NCBI GenBank assembly: GCA_014058105.1
Contig: JACGCM010000669.1
Span: 1,116,001 to 1,180,000, forward strand
Length of the DNA: 64,000 bases
Source: Kingdonia uniflora
Lineage: Eukaryota; Streptophyta; Magnoliopsida; Ranunculales; Circaeasteraceae
Direction: 5' to 3'
A program made the translations under genes and the position numbers. Within the stretch, counting starts at the first letter, position 1, and every line of letters begins with the position of its first letter. This document shows, piece by piece, positions 54,022 through 63,629 of this stretch. The notes beneath the pieces were generated by a model that had not been told where the DNA came from, did not search any database, and was given only the letters and a program-made list of their open reading frames with translations.

Positions 54022-55208
54022 TGATAAGAGGATTTTAAGGCCTCTAGCGAAATGCCCGCTCAAAGTACGGTTGCCAAATTGTATTATAGATGAGTAGGAT
54101 CAAATCGACAAGGAGGTTTGGGAAAACAAATACTTTCTAGGCCGAATTACGATTTTATAAGAGATAAATCTATGAAGAATAAATAAAAACTAATTATAAA
54201 ACTTAATGAGGGAGAGGGCTAAGGTTCGGACTTGGCCTCTACCTTTCAAAGAACTAATCGATATATAACTAGATCCTAATATCTCCACCCATCATATGCT
54301 CGTATTAAGACATATACGATGTTATAAAATAAACCACTAAATCTATGGTCAAGCATTTAGTGGTTATGTCTAGTGTTTCATTTTGCTTAGATCTCCAAAT
54401 CAAGTTTATAGGTTGTAGCACTTATTTGTATCCGAAGTTATCGTATACCAAACCGAAGCTATGTTCAAGCCTTCGATATGATGTACTAACTTATGAATCA
54501 TAAAGTACTAAGAGAAAACTAATTAGAACCTAATTATTATTAATTATTATTTATTCAACAAGAGGCCTCATCCTAGCCTTAGGTAGAAGATTAGCCGCTC
54601 ATCTCGGACTTCATCGCATTAACAACTAAAGAAGATATTTACAAAAATTAAACTAAAAGAGAAGAAGAGACAATTGAATAAAACTTATAACTTTATTTCT
54701 TCTATACTTGCTCTAATATGAGATGCCCAATTACAATGGGGGGAGGGTTCCTTTTATAGGAGAATGAACTCAAATTTAGAAACTATACATTAAATTCTAA
54801 AGAATATTTTCACAATAATATCTTCTAATATTACAACCAATCACCTAATATTCTTGCATATAATTTTCTTAAGTGATGTAGAGATCTTTCTTCATAGAAA
54901 CTCTTGTATATATCTTCAATATAAAATATCTTCAAGGATCTTGGATGCAATATATTCTTTGATCTTATTTTCCAAGAATATTTGTGTATATATTTCTTCA
55001 ATCTTGAGACCAAATATATTGTGTCTTTGATTTTTTATGCTATAAACTGCTGGAGAAACTTTTACTTGACTTTAAAAGATTGTTTTCAAATATCCATCTC
55101 CAATAGATGTAATCAAACAAACGTACATAGGTACCCAAAATTAAATATAATGGACGACTAAAATACTTGTTCGAGTATATTAAGAAGTTCATAATTACGC
55201 GCTCATTA
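54022..55208 (-). repeat. Pol-less element 5' LTR
   Basis: 1,187 bp, TGATAAGAG to GCTCATTA, partner of 48002-49255. A TATA box on the minus strand (CCTATAAAAGG) lies near 54750-54760. The motif CGCTCAAAGTACGGTTG is shared in form with the Athila LTR at 9414. Confidence 0.9.
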
Positions 55209-55309
55209 ACAACTTCGACTTTATCCTTCAAGTTGAGTTTGTGACAGGCCAGATTTGGATCAATGCCCGACATCTCGTGAAACGTTCAAGTGAAGACATC
55301 ACTGTTGTC
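55209..55309 (-). pseudogene. Tat-1 protease-RT linker
   Basis: The minus strand reads DVFT-TFHEMSGIDPNLACHKLNLKDK, the sequence that precedes RT in Tat elements (MPGIDP--ACH-L). It breaks at 55209, where the pol-less element was inserted, and the continuation KQKQRTLAPRP is at 48001 leftward. Confidence 0.8.
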
Positions 55310-56215
55310 CTAAAGGAACTGGATGTGTGTGTTACACTCTGCTGCGGGCAAATGAGTCCCAATATATGTCCTACACTTGGGGCCACTAATTTTAACGCAC
55401 TCTGTGGTTTCTACGCTGGGCAAATGTTGCCCTGCAGAGTTGACTATATAGTACTCGTCATTAGGTTCTGGCCCAATGACGACAATATTTTCGCATGAAC
55501 GTGTTAATTTCTTATTTCCTTTGATCTCGTATATGCCACCTTCCCATTCAAAATGTAATGCCAAGTGATAGATTGACGGAATAGTGCGTATATTGTGTAA
55601 CCAGCAACGTCCCATTATCCCCAGATAATGGGATTTTGTATTAACAACGGAAAAGACAATGTCGAGTGCTACTGGTCCTATGGTGATAGGAAGTATAATC
55701 TTTCCGATACCTTCCTCCTTAGATCCATTGAAACCACAGATATCAATGTCGCTGGGTTGGACCTTATCGGCCAGACCCATCTGATCGATCGTACTTTGAA
55801 AAAGGAGTTTGATAGTACTACCGGTATCTATCATCGTCGTATGAAGCACCACATTTTGCATTTTCAACATGATCACCAAAGCATCATGGTGAGGATAGTT
55901 GACAAGCTGAACGTCACAATCATCGAAAGAAATCCCAGTTTGTTGAGAGCTGGATATTGGAATTAGACGAGCTTCTTTATTTTGCATGGATAAGTCGTGA
56001 CATTGGCCGACACGTCTTCGTTTGATCCTATTTGATTCTTTGATGATCTGAGTCTCCATGAAATGGCAGAGTGAGATATGGTACAAATGCTTCTTGACTA
56101 CTGGTTCCTCGACCTGTATAGGTTCTGTGGGGTTTTTATAACTCCCGTTCTTATAACTCTCCACGTCCACTATGTATTCGTGCATTCGTCCATCTGCAAA
56201 GATGTATTCCAACAA
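55310..56215 (-). CDS. Tat-1 aspartic protease region (gag-pol fragment)
   Basis: A 301-codon open frame on the minus strand. Residues 95-116 read ISFDDCDVQLVNYPHHDALVI and residues 127-134 TMIDTGST. This is the Tat signature GI-F--DD---PH-DALVI followed by the catalytic DTGS. Further on, PITIGPVALDIVFSVV and YLGIMGRCWLHNIRTIPSIYH correspond to the flap and the YN-ILGR--L motif. The end (after residue 215) leads toward the RT start. The frame is intact but lacks a connection to gag and RT, so it is a fragment of a dead element. Confidence 0.88.
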   Translation of the reverse strand: MLEYIFADGRMHEYIVDVESYKNGSYKNPTEPIQVEEPVVKKHLYHISLCHFMETQIIKESNRIKRRRVGQCHDLSMQNKEARLIPISSSQQTGISFDDCDVQLVNYPHHDALVIMLKMQNVVLHTTMIDTGSTIKLLFQSTIDQMGLADKVQPSDIDICGFNGSKEEGIGKIILPITIGPVALDIVFSVVNTKSHYLGIMGRCWLHNIRTIPSIYHLALHFEWEGGIYEIKGNKKLTRSCENIVVIGPEPNDEYYIVNSAGQHLPSVETTECVKISGPKCRTYIGTHLPAAECNTHIQFL

Positions 56216-56479
56216 CCATTGTAAGGCAAAATATTATTCTATCTTATGATGTCAGACCTTGTAGTGGATGCAGTATGGTTTGTTCTCGATCGGTTGAAGG
56301 TACTGTGCATTGCAGATGAATTTTTCTTTCTGTAATATAGGATAGATGGTGGCTATGGTCACATTCATCTTTGGAAGATAAGGTTTTGGCAAGTTACTCC
56401 CCTTTTGAGGTCGTTCGTCTTTTGATTTGGTGCGTTTCCTGTCTCATCCCTGATCTGTTGTCCGATTAAAATCAGAATG

Positions 56480-57150
56480 AGTTGATTGATCTCGAGCTAT
56501 CAATGTTAATTTTTAAGGTTTCTCCCTGTCAGATACCATTCATTCCAGGTCGATGTATCCATTATGTCTTCTAATATCGTCGGTTTGTTGAGGACGAGGT
56601 ACTCCTTTGCCCGGCCATCGACGAATAAAGAATTGGTGAAAGCGGAAATAGTAATCTTCTGGGCGAGTCGATCTACTTTTCAAGCCAACTCTAAGAACTT
56701 TTTAGTAAACGTCTCGAGCTTCTCTCCCGACATCTGTTTGAGGCTGAAAAGAGAATATAGGTTCTCCTCTTTATCTCTGCTGTACGAGTAATTCTTGACG
56801 AAGAGTACGCGTAACTATTCGAAAGTTGTGATAGACCCTTCAGGCAGTGTGTGAAACCACCATAAGGGTTTACTTGACAAGCTGGTAGGAAAGAGTCAAC
56901 ATATAATGTGGTTGGACATGGAATGTAGACCTAGAGCATCCTAGAACTCTTGAACGTGTTCCACTGGATCAGTACCTTTGTATTTTCGGATCTTTGGAGT
57001 GTGAAACTCGGCGGGGACCTCACCATCTAATAACTCCTGGGTGATCGTGCTCTTCTGTAATCTGTTATGGATCCCTTTAGTCGGTGTATGGGCTTCGATC
57101 AGTTCTTTGATTCGCTTCTCATCATGTTTATGAGTGACATATTGTCGAGC
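56480..57150 (-). pseudogene. Tat-1 gag core domain
   Basis: In broken minus-strand frames: a DPVEHVQEF block near 56965, then LFPTSLSSKPLWWFHTLPEGSI-TFE, NYSYSRDKEENLYSLFSLKQ and KKFLELAWKVDRLAQK. This matches the Retrotrans_gag pattern of Tat elements (DP-EH---F, AFPLTLKG-A--WF--LP-GSI-SF). At least three frame changes or stops occur. No zinc knuckle was found between here and the protease. Confidence 0.75.
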
Positions 57151-57345
57151 TACAGCGGTTGGTCGAGTGACTCGTCCCTCTCCAGGATTGTGGTTACTAC
57201 TCCCTTCACTTAGATGTTCCTTTGCCAGGACTCGAACTCTTCAAGGTAGATTATTAGTCTGTCTGATTCCCGCCAGGCTATTATCTATTTTTTGTTAGAT
57301 CTTCTGGATCTGGATGGGCTCCAAATCCTACAGCTAATGGTTAGA

Positions 57346-57579
57346 TCAGAGTACACCTCCTGTGTGTACGCCTTTCGGAGGCAGTCCCATTCTGTCATAA
57401 ACGGAAATCCCTGAGCCCTCAGGCTGTACAACTTTCTTCTTCTGGGCGGCGACCTGCTGACCCTGTAGAACCTTCAACGGGTCCTGAATACTCGCGAGCT
57501 GTTGTTCCAGGGCTACATGTCTTTCTATTTCAGAATTCAGGGTGGCCCTCAGGTCTGCTAAAGCTGTATTTTCTTCCAT
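57346..57579 (-). pseudogene. Tat-1 gag N-terminal region
   Basis: The first Met frame after the primer-binding site, 77 codons, starts MEENTALADLRATLNSEIER and looks like a coiled coil followed by a linker. The position about 90 bp from the primer-binding site fits the gag start. A stop ends the frame, and the main gag domain follows in other frames to about 56500. Confidence 0.65.
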
Positions 57580-57668
57580 CTGGACTATAGGCGCGCTCTA
57601 ACCTAGAAGTGTTATTCTGAGAGAAAATGATCAGTGACATTTGAGATAATAAGTTTGAGAACTGTGAT

Positions 57669-57687
57669 TCCCACAGACGGTGACAAA
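57669..57687 (-). other. Tat-1 primer-binding site
   Basis: Minus strand TTTGTCACCGTCTGTGGGA, directly after the LTR. Tat-2 has the same site as TTTGCCGCCGTCTGTGGGA (47273-47291), so both families use the same tRNA primer type. Confidence 0.75.
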
Positions 57688-58421
57688 TGTAATATCCTAG
57701 TTCCGGGATCCAGACTTAGCCTTTACACCAAATATATTCAGAACGTTCAAGAATAATAGGCAATAAGCAACAAGATGATTTAGCGTGGAAAACCTTTGAA
57801 TAGGTTAAAAACTACGACCTCTTCTGAGGATTTCGAGAAAGTGATGATCTTATTAAGATTACTAGTTTATTGCAATAAGCATTCTGAGAATGTAGGATAA
57901 TAGAGTATGAACTTTTTTATGTTGAATGTTTCGTCCTTCATCTACAATTCTTCAGGCCTCTTTATAGGTCCTCTAATATGACGGTTTAATGACCATAAAG
58001 TCCCTTAATGATGGGCGCTACAATGTGTGTGTGAGATATCCTTTGACCAGATTATGTAACGCACTGACCTCTGCTGTATAACGGCTTTATTACTGACTAT
58101 ATGCTTCGCGCAGGTTGAACTGTTGGTATAGAGGGTGAAAGTGAAGTCTCGAACTGAGGAAAGTTTGGTCACGTCTTTAGTAGTATTTTCTGTATACCGA
58201 TAAGATCAAGGACGAAGCTTGAGTCCGAGATACGAAATAAGCTATATTATAAGACGGCTCTCAACCAATAGCAGGACTATCGTCAGGGATGAGTGATATT
58301 GGTTGAGAAACTCGTGCTGTATATGTTTCTGATATTGCCACAAGCTCTGTTGTTGAGGTTAAAAGTTTGTCTGTAGTTCGAAGATGAGACATGAGCTCAA
58401 GATACAGAATAAGCCACTACA
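57688..58421 (-). repeat. Tat-1 5' LTR
   Basis: 734 bp, ends TGTAATAT and CCACTACA; partner of 22780-23507. Its TATA box (minus CCTATAAAGAGG) is near 57957-57968. Confidence 0.93.
57957..57968 (-). promoter_or_regulatory. TATA box in Tat-1 5' LTR
   Basis: Minus strand reads CCTATAAAGAGG. It is present in both LTR copies and is the likely core promoter of the element's genomic RNA. Confidence 0.55.
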
Positions 58422-58426
58422 GGTAC

Positions 58427-59345
58427 GATTATAAGGAAAAGAACCTAGGCTTTGGATCTCCTACGACTTAGTTTCCAAAAACGATATGAAAATGGTAGCT
58501 TCTATCCGAACGTAATAGCCATGGCTAGGTCTATTCGGGTCTATGATCTAGGATTTGTGGCTAAAACCCTAAGTAAGAACTTCGTTGTTCATGGACAATC
58601 GGATCTAGGTTTATAAACTTATTTCCATGGATAGGTGGAGAGTATTAACTCTAGTGATCTAAAATTCTCTTTGAGCGAGAAAACAACTGAATATGGTTAA
58701 TTCAGCATCTTCCTCATATCTGTAGTAACTTAGAGTTGTCATGGCTAGATCTACTCTTCGTAACTACAAATAAGAGAATTGAAGATTAATTCTAGATCTA
58801 AACTACTATTAACATCAATTTAGTTTACTTCACCGGAGGTTTAATTCTTAGCCTAAGCTAAGGAGACTAACTCTCCATTATTGGTGTTGATCACAACTTA
58901 AATTAAATGCATAAATTAAAAGAGAGAAAAAAAAAAGAAACTAAAAACTATACGCTTTATTCCTTCCTGAGATTAAGATGTATAAAATACATAGAATTGT
59001 TCTCCTATTTATAGAAGATAGGAGAGACTTGTTTACAATTCTGAAACTCTATCAAATAAATCCTATCTCATGTTACTCCTTGTAAAGTCCTTCACCATCT
59101 TTATTCAATGGAGAAAATCTACAAGTACATTGAATGTAGACATCTTCCTTGTATATGAGAGACTGCTGGAGATGCTTAAGCTCTTTATATCTTCTATTGG
59201 ATATCTTTTTATACTTATTAGCTAGCTCCAACAGTGATAAGTACCTGAAAATAAGAAAATGCTACTAACATTAGAAAATAATAAATCGGGATTAACAAAA
59301 CGATACTTTTAGGTGTATTAATCATTTGTATTTCTACGTCTATCA
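58427..59345 (-). repeat. Athila 5' LTR, outer 919 bp
   Basis: It continues the alignment with the left LTR from ATTATAAGG to TCTATCA (compare about 9617-10529). Together with 22580-22779 the LTR is 1,119 bp against 1,116 bp for the other copy. A TATA-like CTATAAATAG on the minus strand lies near 59004-59016. Confidence 0.93.
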
Positions 59346-59350
59346 CGATG

Positions 59351-59520
59351 TAACCCATAAAATAAAATAAATAAATAACTGAAAGAGTAAAATCGAGAAA
59401 ATTGAAATAGAGATCGTCTAATTGATGGAACATAAAAGTGCATGTCAAATCTAAAGTAGCACCCGAGTCTAAAATTAAGTAAAAAAATGCCAACAAACAC
59501 AATGAGAAAATGTCAAGCAT
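59351..59520 (-). pseudogene. Copia protease remnant
   Basis: The minus strand reads FYLILDSGATLDLTCTF, the copia protease active site (W-LDSGAT-H-T). The usual His after the motif is replaced. The frame decays within 40 codons and meets the Athila insertion at 59350. Continuation would be toward 9408 on the left half. Confidence 0.8.
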
Positions 59521-59566
59521 CCTCAGGCCTTGTCGGCCACCTATCGAAGAGCCTCTCCTTTTTTAG

Positions 59567-59815
59567 TTAACCATTTTTGTAAGAATGGCAATCCTGCTTC
59601 ACATGGCCTTTCTTCTTGCAAAAGAAACATTTTGTAGTTGATAAGGTAGTTGCTGACGAAGTCGCATTCTGCTTCCGGTTTTCATTCCCTGAATGAGAAC
59701 TCTGCCCTGAACTAGACTGGGATCCGTTCTTCTTCGTAGAACCTTCATTTTTGAACTTCTTCTTTCCCTGAGAATTAATGGACAAGTACTTTATGGACGT
59801 AGCCAGATTAGCCAA
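59567..59815 (-). pseudogene. Copia gag zinc knuckle and basic linker
   Basis: 82 codons. A Ser-, Asn- and Lys-rich linker (GSTKKNGSQSSSGQSSHSG) leads to the knuckle CFFCKKKGHVKQDC (C-X2-C-X4-H-X4-C), fully intact, as in copia gag. It binds element RNA. Confidence 0.88.
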
Positions 59816-59833
59816 TTCTACTTTACCTTTCTC

Positions 59834-60420
59834 CTATTGTTCTTCCTTAGAAACCAATACTGCAATCAACTCATTCATTTCCCAAGTCTTCTCCTGATTC
59901 TGGTAGTGAACTTGGAATATCTCGAAACTTTGTGGAAGAGACCAAACTGCCAAGTGAGCCATCAACGTATCATCAATGATGAGACCGAGTTCTTTCAAGC
60001 TAAGAACTAACTTGGAGATCTTAAGAATGCGCGAGCGCACATTTCTACTTCCGTCATACTTCAACGATAAAAGCTGAGATAAGTTACTATACTAAATGAC
60101 ATCTAACAGTTCCTTTGTGGTACCTTTCTCAGCGATACCTCCCGCATAATAGGATCGATAGAAGAACGAATGATGAGATTTGCCATTTTATTGGCTTTGA
60201 CCCATTTTGCATAGGCCACTTTCTCAGCATCAGAAGAGGTATCCGTGAGATCCGCGAGCTTGGCTTCAGTGAGGACAAAATCAAAATCAAGGTAGCCTAG
60301 GGCAATCTAGATTTTTAGCTTCCAATTGGAGTACTTAGAGTCCGTCAAGGTCTCAATATTAGTCAATTGATTCTGGATCAAAAAGTCCATAGCTGCATGA
60401 ATCAATGACTTATATTAGGT
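59834..60420 (-). pseudogene. Copia gag core
   Basis: 59834-60064 reads KISKLVLSLKELGLIIDDTLMAHLAVWSLPQSFEIFQVHYQNQ-KTWEMNELIAVLVSKEEQ, the UBN2-type copia gag. Upstream frames contain LTDSKYSNWKLKI (the -NW- block) near 60345 and LADLTDTSSDAEKVAYAKWVKANKMANLII. The start is near 60400 (AAMDFLIQNQLTNI). A few stops and one frameshift occur. Confidence 0.85.
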
Positions 60421-61000
60421 CGTGTAAAAATAAATTTTATGCACGTTTAACTTGATCTGTAAAAGATCTATAACTTGATGTCTGTAATCTCAATCCTACC
60501 TGGGTTTAGGATGGTCGAGTCAGAGTGTATATAATATTTAATGTATAGATTTTTTACTCTGCGGGTGCAGCGATGTATCATCGAATCCCTCCTTTGGGTG
60601 GTGATTTGACATACATTTTCCCCTAGTTGGTAATCATTCACGCTCAAGGTTAGACTGGCCACATAAAGTTTGACTCGAGACACTTCCTCACCTTTGGGCC
60701 GAGGGTTATCCTCATCTCCCCATACCGTGTAGCCTATCTTGACCCACTAATTAATTAAAAGTTTTTTAGCCTCCTTTGGGTGGTCTAATTATTTCAAGTT
60801 TAATTAGTGCAAAGTAGTCTTAATGCGACTTTTCATGAAAATTTCAAAATTAGGAAAAAAAGTCCACCTCCATGGACAAAACTCTTTTGGGTGTATTTGC
60901 CTATTTTATATCCCAACTTTCTAACGACTATTTGATCTCATTTAAACCCCATTGGAGATCATTGGGCATTAAATCCATATATCATGAATGATATATTATA
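60421..61000 (-). other. Copia leader or 5' LTR part
   Basis: Non-coding DNA upstream of copia gag with C- and G-rich boxes (CCTCCTTTGGGTGGT twice, at about 60588 and 60771; CCTTTGGGCCGAGGG). It does not match the 3' LTR at 6977-7346, so if the 5' LTR exists it is further right or was lost when the chromovirus-like element arrived. I found no tRNA-Met primer-binding site in the expected orientation. Confidence 0.45.
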
Positions 61001-61380
61001 ACATAAATTAGTCACTACTGATTCATTGTATTAAATTTAGCAATATACACTAACTCAGAATAATATCCAACTACCCAAAAAAAATCCACAGATAAAGAAT
61101 TTAGACTTCTGCACATTCAAAACATAAATCTCGATGCTTTTAGGATTAAAGAAACATAGTAGGGAACAAAAGATAGAGAGAACTAACTCAAATCAGCATT
61201 CCTAAATGTCTGCCAACAAAATTGACAACATAATCATCATTGCATTCTCCTAAAACGTCTCCTTATTAAACACAATCTCAATAGAAAATACAGATACAGG
61301 CATAAGCGCCTTAAGCATTTCAATAAATGACACAGAGAGATAGTTATAAGCCTAGTTAGAGAAATTTGGGAATGGTCAAT
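61001..61380. other. Non-coding, nothing recognised
   Basis: AT-rich DNA between copia leader and chromovirus-like LTR. No open frame or repeat of note; the border of the two elements must lie in or near this stretch. Confidence 0.4.
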
Positions 61381-62063
61381 GGTACATCTTCTCCAGGGAA
61401 CCAAAATTTAAACCCAGTTTCTTATGAACACTGGGGTTTTGCACCTTCTTCAATCCCAAAAACTCCTTCCATCATATCATATCATATCATCACCATATCA
61501 TATCATTTCATCACAGTACTCCAGTATTCCTTTTTTACATTGTTCTGTACTTATATATATGTATTCCTCTATTTCCGTACTTATAGATTACTGTGCTTTA
61601 GTATATCTTTTATCTCATTCATCTCTCCTATTTTTGTGCACCCGTTATATTAGTATGTTGTTTAGCCTTATTGGGCATTAGTGAGTCATGGATTTTTTCA
61701 CTCTCGCTTTGTCCCCCCTTTAAGAGGCTGAGTAGTGCAGTTTTTGCTGAGGCTTCAGCGATTGGTGCCAGGTGTTTGCAATTGCAGTTTCGGTGCCAGT
61801 TTTAATATTTTCCTTGTATGATCCCAGCTCTTAACGTTGTTTTGTATGCGAGATATTGTATTTACGCTTTCGGTGATGTATATATATCTTTTGCTTCCAC
61901 TTTATTCTTTTACTCTGATGATAATGCTATAGTCAATGACTGAGCCTGAACTTGTCTATGGCTCGGTCGTTTGTGGGGGTGAATCGGTTAGATTCCCCGA
62001 CCTGCATTTCCCGAATGACAGTAATTGGTCTAGCTACCGATTATTAGATTTTGGGGCGTGACA
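61381..62063 (+). repeat. Chromovirus-like (Tekay/Del) 5' LTR, left end not defined
   Basis: The right end is clear: GGGGCGTGACA at 62053-62063 just before the primer-binding site. This is the usual LTR end of Tekay/Del elements, which often carry GGGGCGTGACA. The left end cannot be placed, since the 3' LTR is outside the window; 61381 is a guess. An ATCAT-type pentanucleotide tract (61471-61514) lies within. Confidence 0.6.
61471..61514. repeat. ATCAT pentanucleotide microsatellite
   Basis: Imperfect repeats of ATATC/ATCAT with two interruptions. Confidence 0.85.
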
Positions 62064-62067
62064 GACT

Positions 62068-62079
62068 TGGTATCAGAGT
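62068..62079 (+). other. Primer-binding site (initiator tRNA-Met type)
   Basis: TGGTATCAGAGT, complementary in form to the 3' end of plant initiator tRNA-Met (TGGTATCAGAGC), four bases after the LTR end. Confidence 0.88.
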
Positions 62080-62411
62080 TGTAGGTTAATTCCTATCTCT
62101 GTTCTAGCAATCATATAACGAGTTATCTTTCTAGATGGAGCTAGGATCGATTGCTTTTCGATTTTACGTATTGTATCTCTTCCCTCCCTTCCTGAGGTGT
62201 ACATTCTGTTGTGTAGATCGCTAGAGGTGGCAGAGACAGAGGCCGTGCAGTTGACCATGACCGTAGAGGGTTGCGCAGTGGTGTACCTGTTGACGAGCCA
62301 ACGCTCACTCAGGAGAGTTTGAGGTCTATCCCGATTGATCAGGGTGTTCCTCCAGCTCCAGTAGTCCCAGAACTGCCTGTTACTTAACCTACCCCAGCTA
62401 TTCCCAGTATT

Positions 62412-62993
62412 TTGGTGGAGATAAGACAATTTATGGAGAGTTTTGTAGCTCATTTACAGCAGACCAGGAGCCCAGCAGTTAGAGAGTACAGTTACCTCGA
62501 GCAGCTCCAGAAATACACTCATCTGACTTTTTCTGGCATACTAGTTCCATCTGAGGCAGAGACTTGGTTCAAGTCTATAGGGAAGACTTTGAACGCGATG
62601 AAGTGTCCAGACGATCAGAGAGTGTCACTTGCTACCTATCTCCTTCAGGGCGAGGCAGATCACTGATGGGATACCGCCAAGAGGACCATAGTAGAGACTC
62701 TAGTGCTTTGGGCATCCTTTTAGGACCGATTCTTTGAGCAGTATTTCCCACAGAGTTATAGGGATGCGTGCATCTCAGAGTTCTATATGCTTGAGCAGGG
62801 TGATATGATTATCTCTCAGTATGCTCAACGATTTAATGAACTCTCTCGGTACGTTCCATTTATTGTCCAGGATGAAGAGCATCGTAAAATGAAATTTTTG
62901 AAGGGTCTTCATCCGTACTTTAGGAAGTTCTTGATTACTTCGGGGGCTAGTTCGTACAAAGAGGTTTTGTCAAAAGCGTTGGCTATAGAATAA
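62412..62993 (+). pseudogene. Chromovirus-like gag
   Basis: 62412-62666 reads FSGILVPSEAETWFKSIGKTLNAMKCPDDQRVSLATYLLQGEADH; after a stop, WDTAKRTIVETLV. 62787-62993 reads MLEQGDMIISQYAQRFNELSRYVPFIVQDEEHRKMKFLKGLHPYFRKFL. This is Retrotrans_gag (A--WL---E--F, A--YL-G-A--WW, M-V-EY---F--LS-----V---- --R---F--GL). Two in-frame stops (TGA near 62665, TAG near 62722) break it. Confidence 0.9.
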
Positions 62994-62999
62994 AATGAT

Positions 63000-63269
63000 G
63001 TGAAGGATCGCAAGTTCAAGGACTTGAGGAGCCAAATGAAACAGGAACAAAGACTTAACAAGAGCAAAGTAATTCAGGGGCAATACGAGAGCTTGAGTTC
63101 GAAGAGGCAGAAGTTGGGCATTACTAATGGTGCACCAGCAAGATTTATGAGAGGACAACACTTAGATGGGCCTCAGCTTACTTCCCATTATTGTTGGAAC
63201 AGCGGGGAGAAGGGGCATGTTAAGAGGAATTGTCTTAAACCAGTCTGGGGTCCTCAGCCTTTGAGATAG
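63000..63269 (+). pseudogene. Chromovirus-like gag C-terminus with damaged zinc knuckle
   Basis: 89 codons. A basic region (KQEQRLNKSKVIQGQYESLSSKRQK) leads to HYCWNSGEKGHVKRNCLKP. The knuckle should be C-X2-C-X4-H-X4-C; the second Cys is Ser, so zinc binding is lost. Upstream of it a single stop (TAA at 62992) separates this frame from the gag core. A Gln- and Arg-rich linker (63290-63430) follows. Confidence 0.85.
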
Positions 63270-63629
63270 TTTCAAGGCCCTATTGATCACCAGCCGAGAC
63301 CACAGTAGACTCAACAGTTTCAGCAGATTCAGTAGAGGCAGTTTCAGGGTCCGCAGAGTAGGCAGATGGTTCTAGGCCCTCAGGGTAGACAGAGACAGTA
63401 GTATCTGGGTCAGCAGCAGGACCAGGGTCAGGGCCAAGGGCAGGGCAGGATGTACGTAGTGGGGAGGCAAGGTGCTCACGTTGCTCAACCTGTAGTGGAA
63501 GGTGCGCTTCATATTTCTTATTCGCCCGCTCGTGTTCTTTCAATTCCGGTGCATCGCATTCATTCATATCATATGTATTCCTCTGCACTATTGGTTTTGA
63601 GTCTTTCTTATTGCATGATGAGATTTCCG

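Larger units (their letters stand above)
48002..55208 (-). mobile_element. Non-autonomous, pol-less Athila-like LTR element (level 4)
   Basis: LTRs at 48002-49255 and 54022-55208 bound 4.8 kb with no pol domain. It interrupts Tat-1 between the linker ending KDKVEVV (55209) and KQKQRTLAPRP (48001). Flanks ATAGC and ACAAC would be a diverged duplication, weak by itself, but both LTR junctions coincide with breaks in the Tat-1 frame. Primer-binding site, leader boxes and 3' untranslated blocks match the Athila element at 9414-59345, so it probably uses proteins of such an element in trans. Confidence 0.85.
22780..58421 (-). mobile_element. Tat-type Ty3/gypsy element Tat-1 (level 3)
   Basis: Inserted in the Athila 5' LTR, with GGTAC at 22775-22779 and again at 58422-58426. 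On the minus strand: 5' LTR, primer-binding site, gag, protease (DTGS), RT, RNase H, a second archaeal-type RNase H, integrase, tandem repeats, an antisense gene region and the 3' LTR. The second RNase H and the RT block KN-GATYQRL identify the Tat clade. Two later elements split it at 48001/55209 and 35020/47871. Without them it is about 15.6 kb. Confidence 0.9.
9414..59345 (-). mobile_element. Athila-type Ty3/gypsy element (level 2, contains further insertions)
   Basis: Identical CGATG flanks at 9409-9413 and 59346-59350 mark the insertion into the copia element. On the minus strand the order is 5' LTR (split: 58427-59345 plus 22580-22779), primer-binding site, long leader, gag, protease with DLGAS, RT with FMDD, RNase H, integrase (split by a LINE), 3' untranslated region and 3' LTR. 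The protease motif DLGASVN and the RT block MPFGLCNAPATFQ are typical of Athila. The element without insertions would be about 10.6 kb. All coding blocks carry stops or frameshifts. Confidence 0.88.

Noticed and set aside
55310..56215. Overlapping plus-strand frames 55241-55498 and 55628-55966 as genes
   Set aside because: Both are on the opposite strand of the clear Tat-1 protease frame and show no motif.
60421..61330. Copia 5' LTR expected here
   Set aside because: I looked for the 3' LTR sequence (6977-7346) and for an initiator tRNA-Met primer site on the minus strand upstream of gag, and found neither. The 5' LTR may lie further right or be lost.
62073..62453. 126-codon minus-strand frame over the chromovirus-like leader
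   Set aside because: It is antisense to the gag start and the primer-binding region; no motif; the plus-strand gag explains the region.
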